Of a stretch of DNA of 64,000 nt, positions 21,712 through 32,560 are shown in pieces. Position numbers and translations under genes: made by a program. The notes below the pieces were generated by a model. The model had not been told where the DNA came from and made no database searches. It saw only the letters and a list, made by a program, of their open reading frames with translations. Origin of the DNA: Cerrena zonata (Eukaryota; Basidiomycota; Agaricomycetes; Polyporales; Cerrenaceae); the NCBI GenBank assembly GCA_038087015.1, contig JASBNA010000001.1, positions 2,108,001-2,172,000 of the forward strand. Direction: 5' to 3'. The first letter of the stretch is position 1. Each line of letters opens with the position of its first letter.

Positions 21712-22529
21712 TACATCACAGAGATTCCGAAGAATGTGAGACCCACCTGTAAGATCTTCCCTAATTCCAACCTGGCACGACTGAAGATATACTTGACATT
21801 GCGTGAGACCGTTGTTGGATGAGGGACCTCGACACGCGAGTACAACATGCGGAAGATCCTCAGAAGCTCCTCATCTTGTACAATCACGAAGGGGCAATGA
21901 TGTCGTGAAACCCACAAAGCAAGCAGATATCGAAAGCTTGCTTTCGAGTATGTAGATCCATGAGCGTAATCATTGATCGCTTGGCCTGCCGGAGCAATCT
22001 TCCCCTCACAATGGCGGGTGTGATGCTTGAGATTGCTTGTCGCTTCGTCATGACAGGCACGCAGAATAACAGAAGAGCTAATGGGTGGTGAGAACCATAT
22101 TGAATGAATAGAAGACAAACTTACGATGCAACTTTACAAACAAACTTATACTTTACGACCCCATTTTGTGTGACTATGACAGGAGGGTGGAAGTGATTAT
22201 AAACATTCGACTTCCACTTTGATTGTTGTTCTTCTACAGGGTTGAGATGAACATCAGTGAGTGTCACCAAAACATTTGATAGACGAACCAAGTACAGCTT
22301 GAGGTGTCTTCGTATGTGTCTGATAGCGTTCCTTGAACTTAGCCAACAATGACTGGGGGCCAGCACTCTGGCTAGCTTCATGGTCTGCCTGCAATACTTC
22401 CTGAACCTCCGGGCTGCTTTCTCGATCAGAGTCTGTATCTACGTCCGAGGTGACACTGCTTGTCTTTGTTCGTTTCGAAGGGCAGCCTTGCTGAGGTAAA
22501 GATGGCATAGTGTGATGACTTGAGATCAC

Positions 22530-23527
22530 CTACAGACCACAGCTAAGAAGGTAGGTAGCTGGGGTTGGGTGGAGGGGTTGGCTATGAGGGTACTGGTGGT
22601 ATCTAAAATGCGACGTACATTGAAGTGAACCGCACCACATTGGTGGCATCATTATCTCCAAGGAACAAACCACCGGGAGAGTCATTCAGGCCAGCAGGAT
22701 GACCTGGACGTGCACGGATTCCAGGTCCAAAATGTACCATAACGAGCTGAGAGGTAAAGAACAGATGATGAGGGAAAGAATAGCTTACAGTCACAGTAAC
22801 TCATCGCTGTCGAACGTATTCAACCGTGGCACTATTATTGACAGCTCCATTGCCACGGTTGAGTTTGGCTGTGAGCTGTTAGCCCATTGAACTTCCTATT
22901 GCAAAGCCCACCTACCAAAGTTCAAGGGAGGCTCTGCTAAAGCCCACATGCTGAGGACATGATTATTGAGCCATATAGAACACCCACAGACTAAGGCGGG
23001 TAAACTCAGAGTAAGAAACGGAAGCAGATAACAAACAAACTTCGACATACATATTATATTCACTGACACACTCGTAGCTGTTATAAGTCATTGCACGACG
23101 TAGCAGCATCATTGTAGCTTGGGCTCAAGTATGTATATTCAGTTCAGAGTTTATTATATGGACTTCAACTTACTGAGATCATTTCGAATAGCTGGATCTA
23201 ATCTGCATGTCAGTACTACAGAATAACTATCGATTGGTTGCACCTTGATTTGATCCACAGGTATTTCGGAGCGGAGCCTGAGGCTGGGCCTTAGGGAGAA
23301 CTATACTGTCAAAAACAGTAAGTCGAACAGTCAGCTCTGTTAAATGTTGAGTCACCGTGTATATAAGTACTTGCAACACGGCACTAGTGACCAAAACTTA
23401 CCTCTCTCGTTGTAGTCATGCCCGACATGGTAAGTGAATGATCATTTCGACAACATAATATTACTCACATTTATTATGAACTTACTATACTACATAGCCA
23501 CACCCTACTCCAACATGATGGGTCTTG
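22530..23527. other. Intergenic stretch between divergent hAT and small gene
   Basis: About 1 kb without a supported gene. Short open frames lack recognisable motifs or splice structure. It probably holds the promoters of the two divergent transcripts. Confidence 0.45.
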
Positions 23528-24002
23528 ATGGCCGCATTCCAGATGAATCAGCAAGTCTTGCATCACCAACAGCAAGTTCTTCAACATCTCGGTGTCCTAA
23601 TCGAGTTTCTCATGCGCGATGAGAATGCAACTACTCGCCAATGCCTGGAATTTGCATATCGGCTCCGGCTTTGTATCGAAAGTGATATGCTATGGGAAGA
23701 ATTTGAGCGGCTTATTTCTCGAGCACAAAGGGACTGGCCGGTCAGTGTCATTAATATGTTTGATACCTTGATGCTCTTCTAACTTTGGAACATACACATA
23801 GGTCCTATTACGGCCGCTCTCTACTGGGTCCAATTATTCATCTATTTCCGATATCTTGTATGATCCCACTTATGTGGTGGCATGCAGGCGGGAAGCAGAG
23901 GCAGTGACTGGTAATGGAGATCGTAATAATGAGGACATTGAGGAGGGGTCTGAGGACAATGATGACTTACCAGAGTTAGTATCACCGGACTCAGAAGAAT
24001 AG
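23528..24002 (+). CDS. Small two-exon gene, Gln-rich N terminus and acidic C terminus, unknown function
   Basis: Exon 1 from ATG 23528 encodes a Gln/His-rich, probably helical stretch (MNQQVLHHQQQVLQHL) and continues to RAQRDWP. A GTCAGT donor and CACATAG acceptor remove about 62 nt. Exon 2 encodes VLLRPLSTGSNYSS, then an acidic tail ending PDSEE and TAG at 24000-24002. The predicted protein is about 135 residues, with no domain I recognise. It lies divergently beside the hAT transposase gene and might be a companion ORF of that element, but this is only positional inference. An additional 5' exon (ATGCCCGACATG near 23419, followed by GTAAGT) is possible but does not join in frame without a stop. 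Confidence 0.45.
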
Positions 24003-24111
24003 TATATATTACCTGTAGCATGGCGAATTCACCTAGAGATATTGAGAATTTGTTTTTATTGTGATTGATATCTTTTAAAAGTCTATCTAAGCTGTCTTTG
24101 TACAATATTGA

Positions 24112-24312
24112 TAGGGATCTGTATTGACCTATGGGTCTACCCAGACCCATGGGTCAATTTGCAAAATACCCATAGGTACTCATGCTGTATGGGTACTTGG
24201 ATTCATGGATCCGAGTCTTCAGAGTGACTCGACCCATATGAGTCTGGGTATCACTTTTCATATCTCAAAAACTCACGAGCTGAGTCTGGGTCAACTCATG
24301 AGTTGACTCGTG
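24112..24312. repeat. ACCCATGGGT-rich repeat block resembling a hAT subterminal region
   Basis: From TAGGGATCTG the sequence contains many copies of ATGGGT, ACCCA and related palindromes (for example GACCCATGGGTC), then ACTCATGAGT motifs. This pattern is seen in subterminal regions of some hAT elements. It abuts the copia remnant at about 24312. No paired terminal repeat was found. Confidence 0.4.
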
Positions 24313-26442
24313 CAGAGCTTTAGCACAAGCATGGAACTGGTTGTCATGAGCATAAGCAATCACGGCCTGATTATTGCAGTAAAGTGTTGTGGGCTCGGAA
24401 TTGAGGAAACCTAAGTCACAAAGGAGAGAGCGGAACCAAATTGCATCCTTGGTGGCATGAGCAAGTGCGATGTACTCAGCTTCCATTGTAGATAGAGCGA
24501 TGGAATCCTGTTTCTTCGAAGACCAGGAGACAGCTCCCCCTGAGATGAGAAAAACATAGCTAGAAATGGATTTCCGGTTGTTAACGTCTTGTCCCCAGTC
24601 AGCATCAGCATAGCCATGAAAGGTTGTGTTATTACTGAGACCGTAGGTAATTCTGAGTGATCATGTGCTGTTGAGGTACCGAAACACACACTTGACAGCC
24701 ATAACATGTTCCTGTGTGAAGTACGCTGTAAATTGGGATAATTTTTGAGCAGCATGAGAGATGTCAGGCCTGGTTGCGATTGTGGCATACATGAGTGAGC
24801 CGATAGCGGTAGTGTAAGGAAAATTGGGAGACAAAGTCAATGTGGGAGTACCAGCGACAAGGTGAGAGGGGTGTAGTCACAGGGGAAGATGAAAGCATAC
24901 CAAAATGTTCCAAGATTTTGGTAATGTAGGATGTTTGATGAATCATAATAGTCTTCTTTGAATGGTTGCATTCAATCTGAAGGCCAAGGAATGTCTTTGC
25001 TGGTCCTAAATCAGATATTGTGAGGTATCTCAAAATTTCCTCCTTGGCAGAAGTCATGGTAGACAGAGGGAAGGCGAGAATAGTGGAGTCATCGATGTGG
25101 ATGATTACAATTATGAGTCCATCAGAGTTCCTTCAGGTGTAGACACAGAAATTGAACTGGAGGCAAGTGTAGGAAAGGGAATCAACAAAGACTTCATTAA
25201 ATTTTGCATTCCATACATGTCCAGCCTGTTTGAGTCCATATAACACCTTATGGAGTTGACAGACATGAGGGGAACTGTCTTCATAACCAGGGGGTTGGCG
25301 CATATAGATTGTTTCATCGAGTTCGCCATTGAGGTAGGCACCAACAATGTCAATCTGATGTATTTCCCAATTATATGAAGCGGCTAGGGCAAGAAGAGTC
25401 CGGTAGGATTTGAGATGCATTATGGGGGCATAGGTTTTGAGGAAGTCTTGACCTGGAATTTGAGAAAATCCCTGGGCGACGAGATGAGCCTTGTATTTGA
25501 GAATGTTACCATTTGGGTCTCATTTGATGAGAAACACCCAGCGACAACCAATGGGGGAACAATCCCAAGGGAGATTCTCAAGGGTATAGGTTCCAAGACT
25601 GTCGAGTTGTGAGATTTCCGCATCCATAGTGTCCTTCCAAGAAGGCCAGTCAGGTTGTGACTGAACTTCCTTGAGAGAATTCAGTGAGTCAGAAAGTTCA
25701 TCAGAAGGACGAACGTGAGATGACAGCAAAGAAGTTTGCTCATAATTTGATGGGCCATCTCTGGGAGGGGGCAGTTGAGCTGTTGGGGTGTCATTAGAGA
25801 CGACTTGCTTTCTACTTAAATGTAGATGTAGTTTGCTGTAGTCATGCTTCTGTGTTTGCTGAGACAAATGTCGAGGGGCCAAGGATGAAGGATCTTCATT
25901 GCTTGAGGAAGGAAGTGAGGATACAAGAGTGATGGAGAGGGAGTCAAAGTTGACAGCTTCTAGGTCAGGTGCTTGAGTTACCTTTTTGGGAATGTCATTA
26001 CTGTTTGGAGTCATTTCAGGATTGGAAGAAGAAGCATTGGCATTAACACTCTCCCCCTCAATACCAGAAATGCGAGCAGGACCAGGAAGCGTGGGTGGGA
26101 GGTTGGGGCCATAGGACACAGGGAATAGAACATTGCAAGAAGTGAGTATCTTGCATAGGTGGGGAATGAAGTAGCAGTAACCAGCAGTGTGTTCAGAGAT
26201 GCCGGTGAAAACGTAGTGCTCAGACTTAATGTCAAGCTTTGTTCGCTGGTCTTCCGGTATGAGTACCCAGCAAGGTTGACTGAATTGGTGAACATGTGAT
26301 ACGTCAGGCACCTTACCCCAAAAGGCTTGGTATAGAGTGATGCCATTCAAGGCATGAGTAGGTGAAATGTTCTTGAGATGACAGGCATATGAGATGGCTT
26401 CTTCCTGAAGATTCCAAGTCCACTTGGTGAGCGCCCTCCAGT
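24313..26442 (-). pseudogene. Broken Ty1/copia retrotransposon (integrase C-terminal part, RT, RNase H)
   Basis: Reading the minus strand from 26430: an integrase C-terminal/linker region (HALNGITLYQAFWGK, HQFSQPCWVLIPEDQR), a Ser-rich linker, then copia reverse transcriptase (WKDTMDAEISQLDSL, CRWVF, then in another frame HQIDIVGAYLNGELDETIYM and LYGLKQAGHVWN), further RT (DLGPAKTFLGLQIE) and RNase H (STMEAEYIALAHATKDAIWFRSLL). The order and motifs are diagnostic of Ty1/copia. The pieces lie in at least three frames with stops between them, so it is dead. Gag, protease and most of the integrase are missing: the 5' side is cut at 26443 by a relic foldback arm, and no LTR is seen on the left. 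Confidence 0.93.
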
Positions 26443-26731
26443 CACTTGGTATAATACTGAATTTTTTAGCATAAAAAAGCAAGGAAAGATTTTAGAAAAA
26501 GTCCCAGCTTTTTTACTAGACTTTGCACTCTAAAAAATCAAAAAAGATTCAGAATAGTTGTAAAATCTTCTGCAGTTAAAGAAGATGAAAAGATTCAGAA
26601 TCTTTGGTCTCATAAAATTCTCTATCGCTAAACAAACCAGTCTATTAGCCTATAAATCAACTTGTTAACTTATCAACTTACTTACTAACAGTCTAATATG
26701 GCTAGAAGTCAACTAGTAAGTAGGTCAATAG
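26443..26731. mobile_element. Relic, diverged foldback-element arm
   Basis: Starts CACTTGG and then matches the order of the FB arm with many changes: an AATTTTTTAG-CATAAAA block, AGCAAGG, ATTTTAGAAAAAGTC, and an A/T-rich stretch with TCAGAAT. It resembles FB1-FB11 at 26443-26570 but lacks a right arm; the next segment begins with the LTR-like TGTCACGG at 26732. Interpreted as an old member truncated by later rearrangement. Alignment was by eye. Confidence 0.42.
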
Positions 26732-27646
26732 TGTCACGGTCCGTCTTGGAGCGACGTGGGGGTCACTTAGAAGAGAGAGCGAGGGAAGGGTAGGGATACG
26801 AGTTGGCGACTCGGGACCTGTAACATAGATAGTCAAATACAAATGGGCTTGACTTCAACTTATGTGTTGCGCCCTTCTAGGATACAGCCCTGGTTTTCAG
26901 AGACAGTGGAAGTCGGAGATGTCAGGAAAGTAGGGGACCTAAGATGCAGACGGAGGTAAGTAGGAATACCGGAATAGTCACTAGGACATTTCGCCAGATT
27001 ATGGAGTGTCAACTAGGAAGTCCTAGAAGATGAGTGAAGAGAGAGATGTTAAGATGGTGGACTAAACCAAAGTCAAGTCCTGGTCAGAGGAGTAGGGAAT
27101 TGCATAGAGATCAGAGGTATAAGGACGAATCAAAGTCAAGTTTCGTACTAAGGAAATACAGCGAGTGAGATGAGTATTTATACTATGAGACTCCTACAAG
27201 GAACATGGACTTAGAGAAAATACGAAGGGGAGTGAGGTGCGAATGGTGTGATAGGAATAGGGTTGGAATTATAGGACATGTGGAAAGGTACGGGAGGAAA
27301 GAATACAAGGTAATTAAACAAGAGATAAATGAGAAAGATATTACAGGGCTGATGATCGGAGGTCTATCAGTGATGTCAGGAAGGAAAGACGTGTGGTAAA
27401 GGACTATCTAAAAGAATCAACTACGATAAGAGACCATGGATCAGATAAAGGCAAAAGGGTAAAAGGATATCAAAGATAAAGCGGAGGACGAGTTGGAGGG
27501 TTGGGGGTAAATAGAATAAACAGAAGATGGAAGCATGGCAGAGGAAATGACTGTGGGAAGGCCGAGTGGAGTACGGAATATCGGGCCGAGCTGGGGGTTG
27601 ACTAGGATAGGTCGGGTTTAGTAGGGATTAGGTATGTCACGTGACA
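26732..27646. mobile_element. Possible solo LTR or LTR fragment
   Basis: Begins TGTCACGGTC and ends CACGTGACA, giving a 6-bp inverted terminus TGTCAC/GTGACA and a length of about 915 bp without coding sequence. Flanking pentamers (AATAG and GGGTT) do not match, so the boundaries or the identity are uncertain. Confidence 0.33.
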
Positions 27647-27875
27647 GGGTTCTAGCATGGTTCTGACACCACTATCCTGTTGCTCCTGTCATATGACCCG
27701 TGTCTTGGTTGCTTTGCATTTATTCATGTGACAATTATGAAATGTATGCACAGCAGAAAGGATGATCTATTTGATGTTGTTAGTCAATGATCCTTGAATT
27801 TAACAGAACGGGCAGACGCTGGTGATGTACCTTGACAGGGATAAACAAGACACACGACTCAGATTCTGGTGGCTT
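27647..27875. other. Short intergenic stretch
   Basis: No gene, repeat or clear regulatory signal recognised. Confidence 0.4.
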
Positions 27876-30237
27876 TCATATAGTCGGCATATGGTAGACA
27901 TTGTCATAGTTTTCAATTGACCACAGTGTGACCACAACACCTATGAATCCAGTCTCAAATTTCATAATTCGGTTGATCTCAGCAATTGTTGGGAATTCGC
28001 TTCTTGTCATGGGGGATGGTACAAGAACAAAGCCATTGACTGACAAATTATCCCCATTGGTAAGTGTCACTGATAGACAATCTTGGACCCAAGTCGGAGT
28101 TGACAATGTGATATAGTGTGCAAGACTGTTCATGCTCATTGACAGAGGTGACGTAGCAAGGTTATACTGAGTTGTGTCCTTTCTAGTTATCGTTTTTCCT
28201 ATAATATTAAGAGAAATGAGTATGAGTCACTGTGAAAGATTCAAAGCACATCAGTACCCGTATCATAGGATGGGTTGACTATTTGAGTCATTCCCATGAA
28301 TTTCACAAAAATAGGGTCGTATAGCAGTGCTTGTATTTCATAGCCTGCCTGATGTGACCTGATCCCATGGTCAGGATCACGTATGTAACCACCACTTACT
28401 AGGTGTTGTACAGCATGCATAAAACTCATTGCATTGGCTATATCAACACTAGGAGCATGGCAGTTAGACAAAATGCTTCATAGACGGATTATAAAGTTGT
28501 AGGATTCAAAACCCTCAGTCGCAAATAGGATGGCGAGGCCAAAACGTTGTACATGTTGAAGGATATGTAAAATGATGTGAAACTTCAGCTTGTTGAACCA
28601 CTGTGGATTCCAGATAGCAGTGGCTAGCAGAAAGTCTTCAATAGAGCACTCGAGCTTGTCCTATGATGAAAGATTGAGAGCAATTACAATAGATCATGAT
28701 TGACATTCCTTACCAGGTAAAGATGGCGATCACTGATCTCTGGTTGAAATATCAAAGGACACAATCAACAAAGTGCCAACCATGCTTCATAGGATTCCAC
28801 TGGAATGAGATCTAAGAGAACAGCAGGGGCGACTTGAACTATGATGCAAAAATCACACCCAGTAAGGGATTTAGCATACTGAACCAATATATGACTGTCA
28901 ATTGGGGAAATATTGAGTTCATGTACTGGAAGGCTAGAAAGACAAGCCTTTAGTATTTTGCATCCCTTGGCACCCTGACGTGAGACAGCATCTTGCCAGA
29001 AATACTTGACAAATCCCAAGAGAATGACATAGAGTATCTCAACAGGGGTATCGGCATGAGAGTTTAGCTCTAGACAGGCAGTTAGTTTTGTAATAATATT
29101 ACCAATAGCAGCAATGAGCGGTTTACCATTCATATAAAGAATTGGATTAAACAGTGCAGACAGATCAAGGCCATTGAGCACATCTTGAAGCATGTCATTA
29201 AGGCCATCAAGAGCAGTTTGGCCATACTCCCAATTCTGTTTCTTCAGTTTTGAAATAAGCTCTGAAAACCGTTCAACAAATGTCATAAAGTGCTTGTCTT
29301 TAACTCCAGACTGCATTGCCACTGTATCAACACGTGAGGGAGCTCCAGCACAAACATGGTCCCATTGTTCATTCAATGCATTAAGCATCTCCACACATGT
29401 ATGAGGCTCGGAGATCTGAAAGGAAACTGAGCATAACCATTTTTTGACAGATGAGCTCCTTCTTACCATCAGAAAATCCTTCAACTGTTCCATTTCCCCA
29501 TCAAAAGAGGCTGTTTGGTTGCTATCCTTGCCACGAACATGACAAATACAGCAAAAGTACTTTCCTTGCAAACCAATATGAGAACATAGCTCGCTCTGCA
29601 TCAGATTATTGCCAAGCCAGCTGAATCCCCATGGGATGTAGACTACCTCTTCCTTGAACTCACAGTCCCAAGCAATGAGACCATCTTGCTGGAGCCATCT
29701 GCAATGAAATGAAATGAAACTCAAAAAGTCTTCGCTGGGATATGATTCACTCACTTGAAGTTATCGACGATACCCTCTGCCATCTCCAAAGGAGGTGCAA
29801 TATTTGAGGTAGAAACAAAATGAATGTTATATGCTAGGTGTACTTGTTCACAAGGGAGCCCAGCGAGAACAAACAAAAAGGAATTATGTTTGTTCCACTT
29901 CTTCGAGCTATTTCCCAATGTGTCATCACAATATAGCCACATGGGGAGTGAATGAACACGGCAACCATTCGCTTTGGTGCACCAAGGGTTTGGTAGAGCG
30001 AGGCCTGTGGGAGTGATGATAGTTGTGTCGGTTGAGGGGGAGCGAGAACGGACACCTAAAGTCTACAGTTAGCATCAAATAAATTAGTACATAGAATGTA
30101 TACAAACCAAGAATATTGTCAGGTGATGGCAGACTGTTACAACGAACGTACACTTTTTCTTTTCTTTTTCCTTTCCTTTTCTTTACTTGTACTTGTGACT
30201 CAGTAACCACATGGCCCGGTAGCATATGAACGATCAC
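27876..30237 (-). CDS. Transposase-like multigene-family protein (YCDDT..KWNKHNSF type), possibly Tnp2/CACTA-related
   Basis: Reading from 30224: MLPGHVVTESQ and a Lys/Arg-rich stretch, an intron, then NPWCTKANGC, MWLYCDDTLGNSSKKWNKHNSF, LAGLPCEQVHLAYNIHF, an intron, LIAWDCEFKEEVVYIPWGF, MQSELCSHIGLQGKYFCCICHVRGKD, and a long helical region to 28765. Further exons cover 28471-28241 (HAPSVDIANAMSFMHAVQHLVSGG) and about 28139-27876. I recognise this as a family highly repeated in Agaricomycetes and usually left as hypothetical. The conserved DD, the CSH..CxxC cysteine cluster and the repetitive nature point to a DDE-type transposase, perhaps near Tnp2/CACTA, but that is inference. The N terminus looks shorter than I expect for the family; the gene may be truncated near 30237. 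Confidence 0.6.
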
Positions 30238-30267
30238 CAGACTGGCTTACCTATCAGTTCTCCCACA

Positions 30268-30357
30268 TGATGTCATAACTGATGTCATTATGACATCATC
30301 CTAGTCTAGAACATTCTATTCTCTCGCATAGTACAGCCATGGTCCCTAGTATATAAA
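30268..30357 (+). promoter_or_regulatory. Three TGATGTCA/TGACATCA motifs followed by a TATA box
   Basis: TGATGTCA occurs at 30268 and 30280, and TGACATCA at 30291. The last two form the dyad TGATGTCAT-T-ATGACATCA. These are one base from the ATF/CREB bZIP site. TATATAAA follows at 30350-30357, in the right order for a promoter firing to the right. No convincing gene follows, so this could be the U3 of an unrecognised LTR. Confidence 0.4.
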
Positions 30358-30361
30358 CCCA

Positions 30362-31334
30362 GTAGCTCTAGCTTGTATTCTTTAACCTGACCTAGGCAAT
30401 CTACCCTTTCTTACCCTGTTTAACTTGTACCTGTGTGAAAGGGCTTCACCTGTAACAAATAGTTGACTACGCCAAGGGTTGTCATGCAGAAATTCCCAGA
30501 AAGTCAAGTTCAGTACCCAACTTATTATGCGGCATACCATTTTCCCCACTGAAAGCCCCTCTACCTGCCCTGCACTGAACAGTCCCGCCTCAGTACAAAA
30601 CCCAATGGTTCGAGTACTGAACAGAATTTCTGCCTTCCCCCCTGCCATCCAGGCGTTCAGCGTGACCCACCTACCACTCCCAGGCTCAGTCCTGAGTTTT
30701 CCCGCCCACCCATCACTTTCTTGCTAAGCACTATCCACAGGTCCACGCTTGCGCTGGGAGGTCAACTTGGCCTTCGCCCACCTACATCTATCCGTCTACC
30801 ATCAAATGTCCTCTCCTTCGGAGTTTCCCCTCTTTCCTTTTCATACTCCATCTTCTCACAGCTTCAGTATCCCATATCTTCCACTTCGCATAAATGCTTT
30901 CCTTAATCGTCCGTTTTTCCTTTCTTGATTCTCACTCCCACCAAACCTTCCTTTCATCATTTCCACATTTGAATTCCCTTCCTTCACCCCGTACAACTGT
31001 CAGTCAGAGTCTGTCGTCTAGTAAACATATCCAAGCAATGCATCAGTGGGATACCTGCTCTCAGATATCGTGTCCTATTCTCCACAAAACCACAGCCCGC
31101 CTGTGGACATGAAGCCACATAGAATTGCTGTTACTGATTCAAGTATGTATCCGTTATTTACTTTGTTGGTGAACTAAAATATAAGAGGGTATTGTTATAG
31201 TAGTCCTTACTATGTATGCTAGTGGATCCTCTGCTCCGAGTTAAGGACCCGAGCCCGAACCCGTTAGGAGTAAGTCATTCATATTTTTGTCATATGTCCA
31301 TGAATGATACGAGACATCTACATATATCACCATG
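30362..31334. other. Pyrimidine-rich intergenic stretch
   Basis: The plus strand is C/T-rich between about 30480 and 31100. Open frames there are low-complexity Ser/Pro/Leu and share no recognisable motif. A stretch at 31240-31350 repeats CATGAATGA. No gene is supported. Confidence 0.5.
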
Positions 31335-32560
31335 AATGACCATAGTAGTAGGTCCACCGGGCACTGGATTGTAGCCCAAATTTTAGGCTTCATAAAAGTA
31401 AGGTCAAATTTTATAAAAAGTCACTTACAAAACATGATTTTAAGCACCTAAAAATTGTCAAAAAATGCAGAATTTCAGCAAAATTTGATGAATCATAAAA
31501 TCCTTGGCTAATTCAGACTTTTGTATCTAATTTTTAGACTTTAGAAATATTGTATTTTTGTTTATTTCTTATTGGAGAAAAGTTTACTGTGCAAAAGTCA
31601 AAATCTTGATACACTTTTATTTCTCTAGAAATCATAATATAATTATATATATCAAAATAAAGTGTTATAAATAGAGAGCCTAGAGAGAAGATATAGACTA
31701 CTATTGTTGGTAAATCATAGTCTCTGTCAATTATACTATCTGATAGAGATATTTAAGTATGCAATATCACTGACCTTTCCAAATTAGCAGTTTAAATTTT
31801 ATATTACTTTTGGAGAAACAAAAGTGTGTCAAAATTTTGAATTTTGCATAGTAAACTTGTCTCCAATAAAAAATAAGCAAAAATACAATATTTCTAAAGT
31901 CTAAAAATTAGATACAAAAGTCTGAATTAGCCAAGGATTTTATGATTCATCAAATTTTGCTGAAATTCTGCATTTTTTGACAACTTTTAGGTGCTTAAAA
32001 TCATGTTTTGTAAGAGACTTTTTATAAAATTTGACCTTACTTTTATGAAGCCTAAAATTCGGGCCACGGTCCAGTGGGGGAAACTCAAGCGAAAGGCATC
32101 AGAGTGAGTGGAAAAAGAAATGGAAGAGGCAGTGGAAGTGAAGCAGGAGACAAATGAATTGGGACTGGAAGTAGAAAAGGAGCGGGAAGTATCCCAACAG
32201 ACTTCGAGAAAGAAGAACTTGCAAGATGAGTGAGAAAAAGAGGAACGTGACCATGCTACACGAAAACTACCCCCGAAGGTAGGAACAGGTCGTGAGAAAG
32301 ACCCTATCAAGATTGATGATGATGAAGATGACTCGGAAGGGTTGGTTCAGGAGAGTGTGTGGATTAAGACAGCTAGTAAACGGGAGCAGTTTCGTATTCG
32401 ACACATCCCTTGCACGTTATGTCGGAAGAGCAGGTTGCGTTGTCTAGTTCTGATGGGTAGTACCAAGGTTAAATCGTGTCTTGAGTGTCAGAAAAAGAAG
32501 AAGGGGTGTACCACAGAAGCAGGGGAACCTTTGCAGAAGCGGGGACGTAACAAAGTCTAA
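31335..32560 (+). pseudogene. Zn(II)2Cys6-like gene remnant interrupted by FB4
   Basis: Before FB4 insertion the frame would read from ATG 31335 through VGPPGKLKRK. After FB4 it continues in one frame: a Glu/Lys-rich coiled-coil-like stretch, an acidic DDDEDDSEG segment, then a zinc cluster with spacing C-x2-C-x6-C-x11-C-x2-C-x6-C (32410-32515), ending at TAA 32558-32560. Two in-frame TGA codons, at 32105-32107 and 32231-32233, break it; CGA (Arg) would fit at both. The spacing matches the fungal GAL4-type binuclear zinc cluster, usually a DNA-binding domain, here unusually C-terminal. A weak GTCTAA donor near 32555 could extend it into 32591-32680. Decayed member of a repeated family. Confidence 0.6.
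31362..32076. mobile_element. Foldback element FB4 (715 bp, subfamily B, TSD GGG)
   Basis: CACTGGATTGTAGCCC at the left, CCAGTG at the right, and GGG on both sides. Both arms carry the subfamily B markers. Its central spacer is in the same orientation as in FB2. It lies at the 5' part of the broken zinc-cluster gene. Confidence 0.95.

Larger units (their letters stand above)
16447..22529 (-). pseudogene. hAT-superfamily transposase gene, disrupted by four insertions
   Basis: A multi-exon hAT transposase. From the 5' end: an N-terminal exon (ATG at 22529 or 22508), a BED-type zinc-binding region (about 22250-22050, including a CHDEATSNLKHHTRHC block), the segment ending ELGKILQ at 21747, the catalytic core with IDGWTSPNV (near 19320) and ITCDNALNND (near 19010), an acidic insert (18770-18570), and the C-terminal dimerisation domain STDVERTFSCGGL with downstream RSAMVLGSW (16680-16560), ending TAA at 16447. 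The catalytic Asp, Asp and Glu residues expected of hAT enzymes are visible. FB3 lies in the intron after ELGKILQ, FB1 in the intron near 17783-18550. A solo LTR (19354-20960) interrupts the exon just before GRLHICIDGW, and FB2 is nested in that LTR. Without the insertions the reading is continuous. As found, the LTR should abolish function. Confidence 0.9.

Noticed and set aside
16365..24130. A single hAT element bounded by the GGGT-rich sequences at 16369 and 24112
   Set aside because: TAGGGATCTG at 24112 points into the sequence to its right, the wrong orientation for the right end of that element, and no 8-bp duplication was found.
26732..27669. A complete LTR ending at TTCTGACA (27669) instead of GTGACA (27646)
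   Set aside because: Neither end gives a matching flanking duplication; the 27646 end has the longer inverted terminus, so it was kept at low confidence.
30479..31112. A Ser/Pro-rich gene on the plus strand
   Set aside because: The frames follow from C/T-rich composition, differ from piece to piece and cannot be joined by convincing introns.
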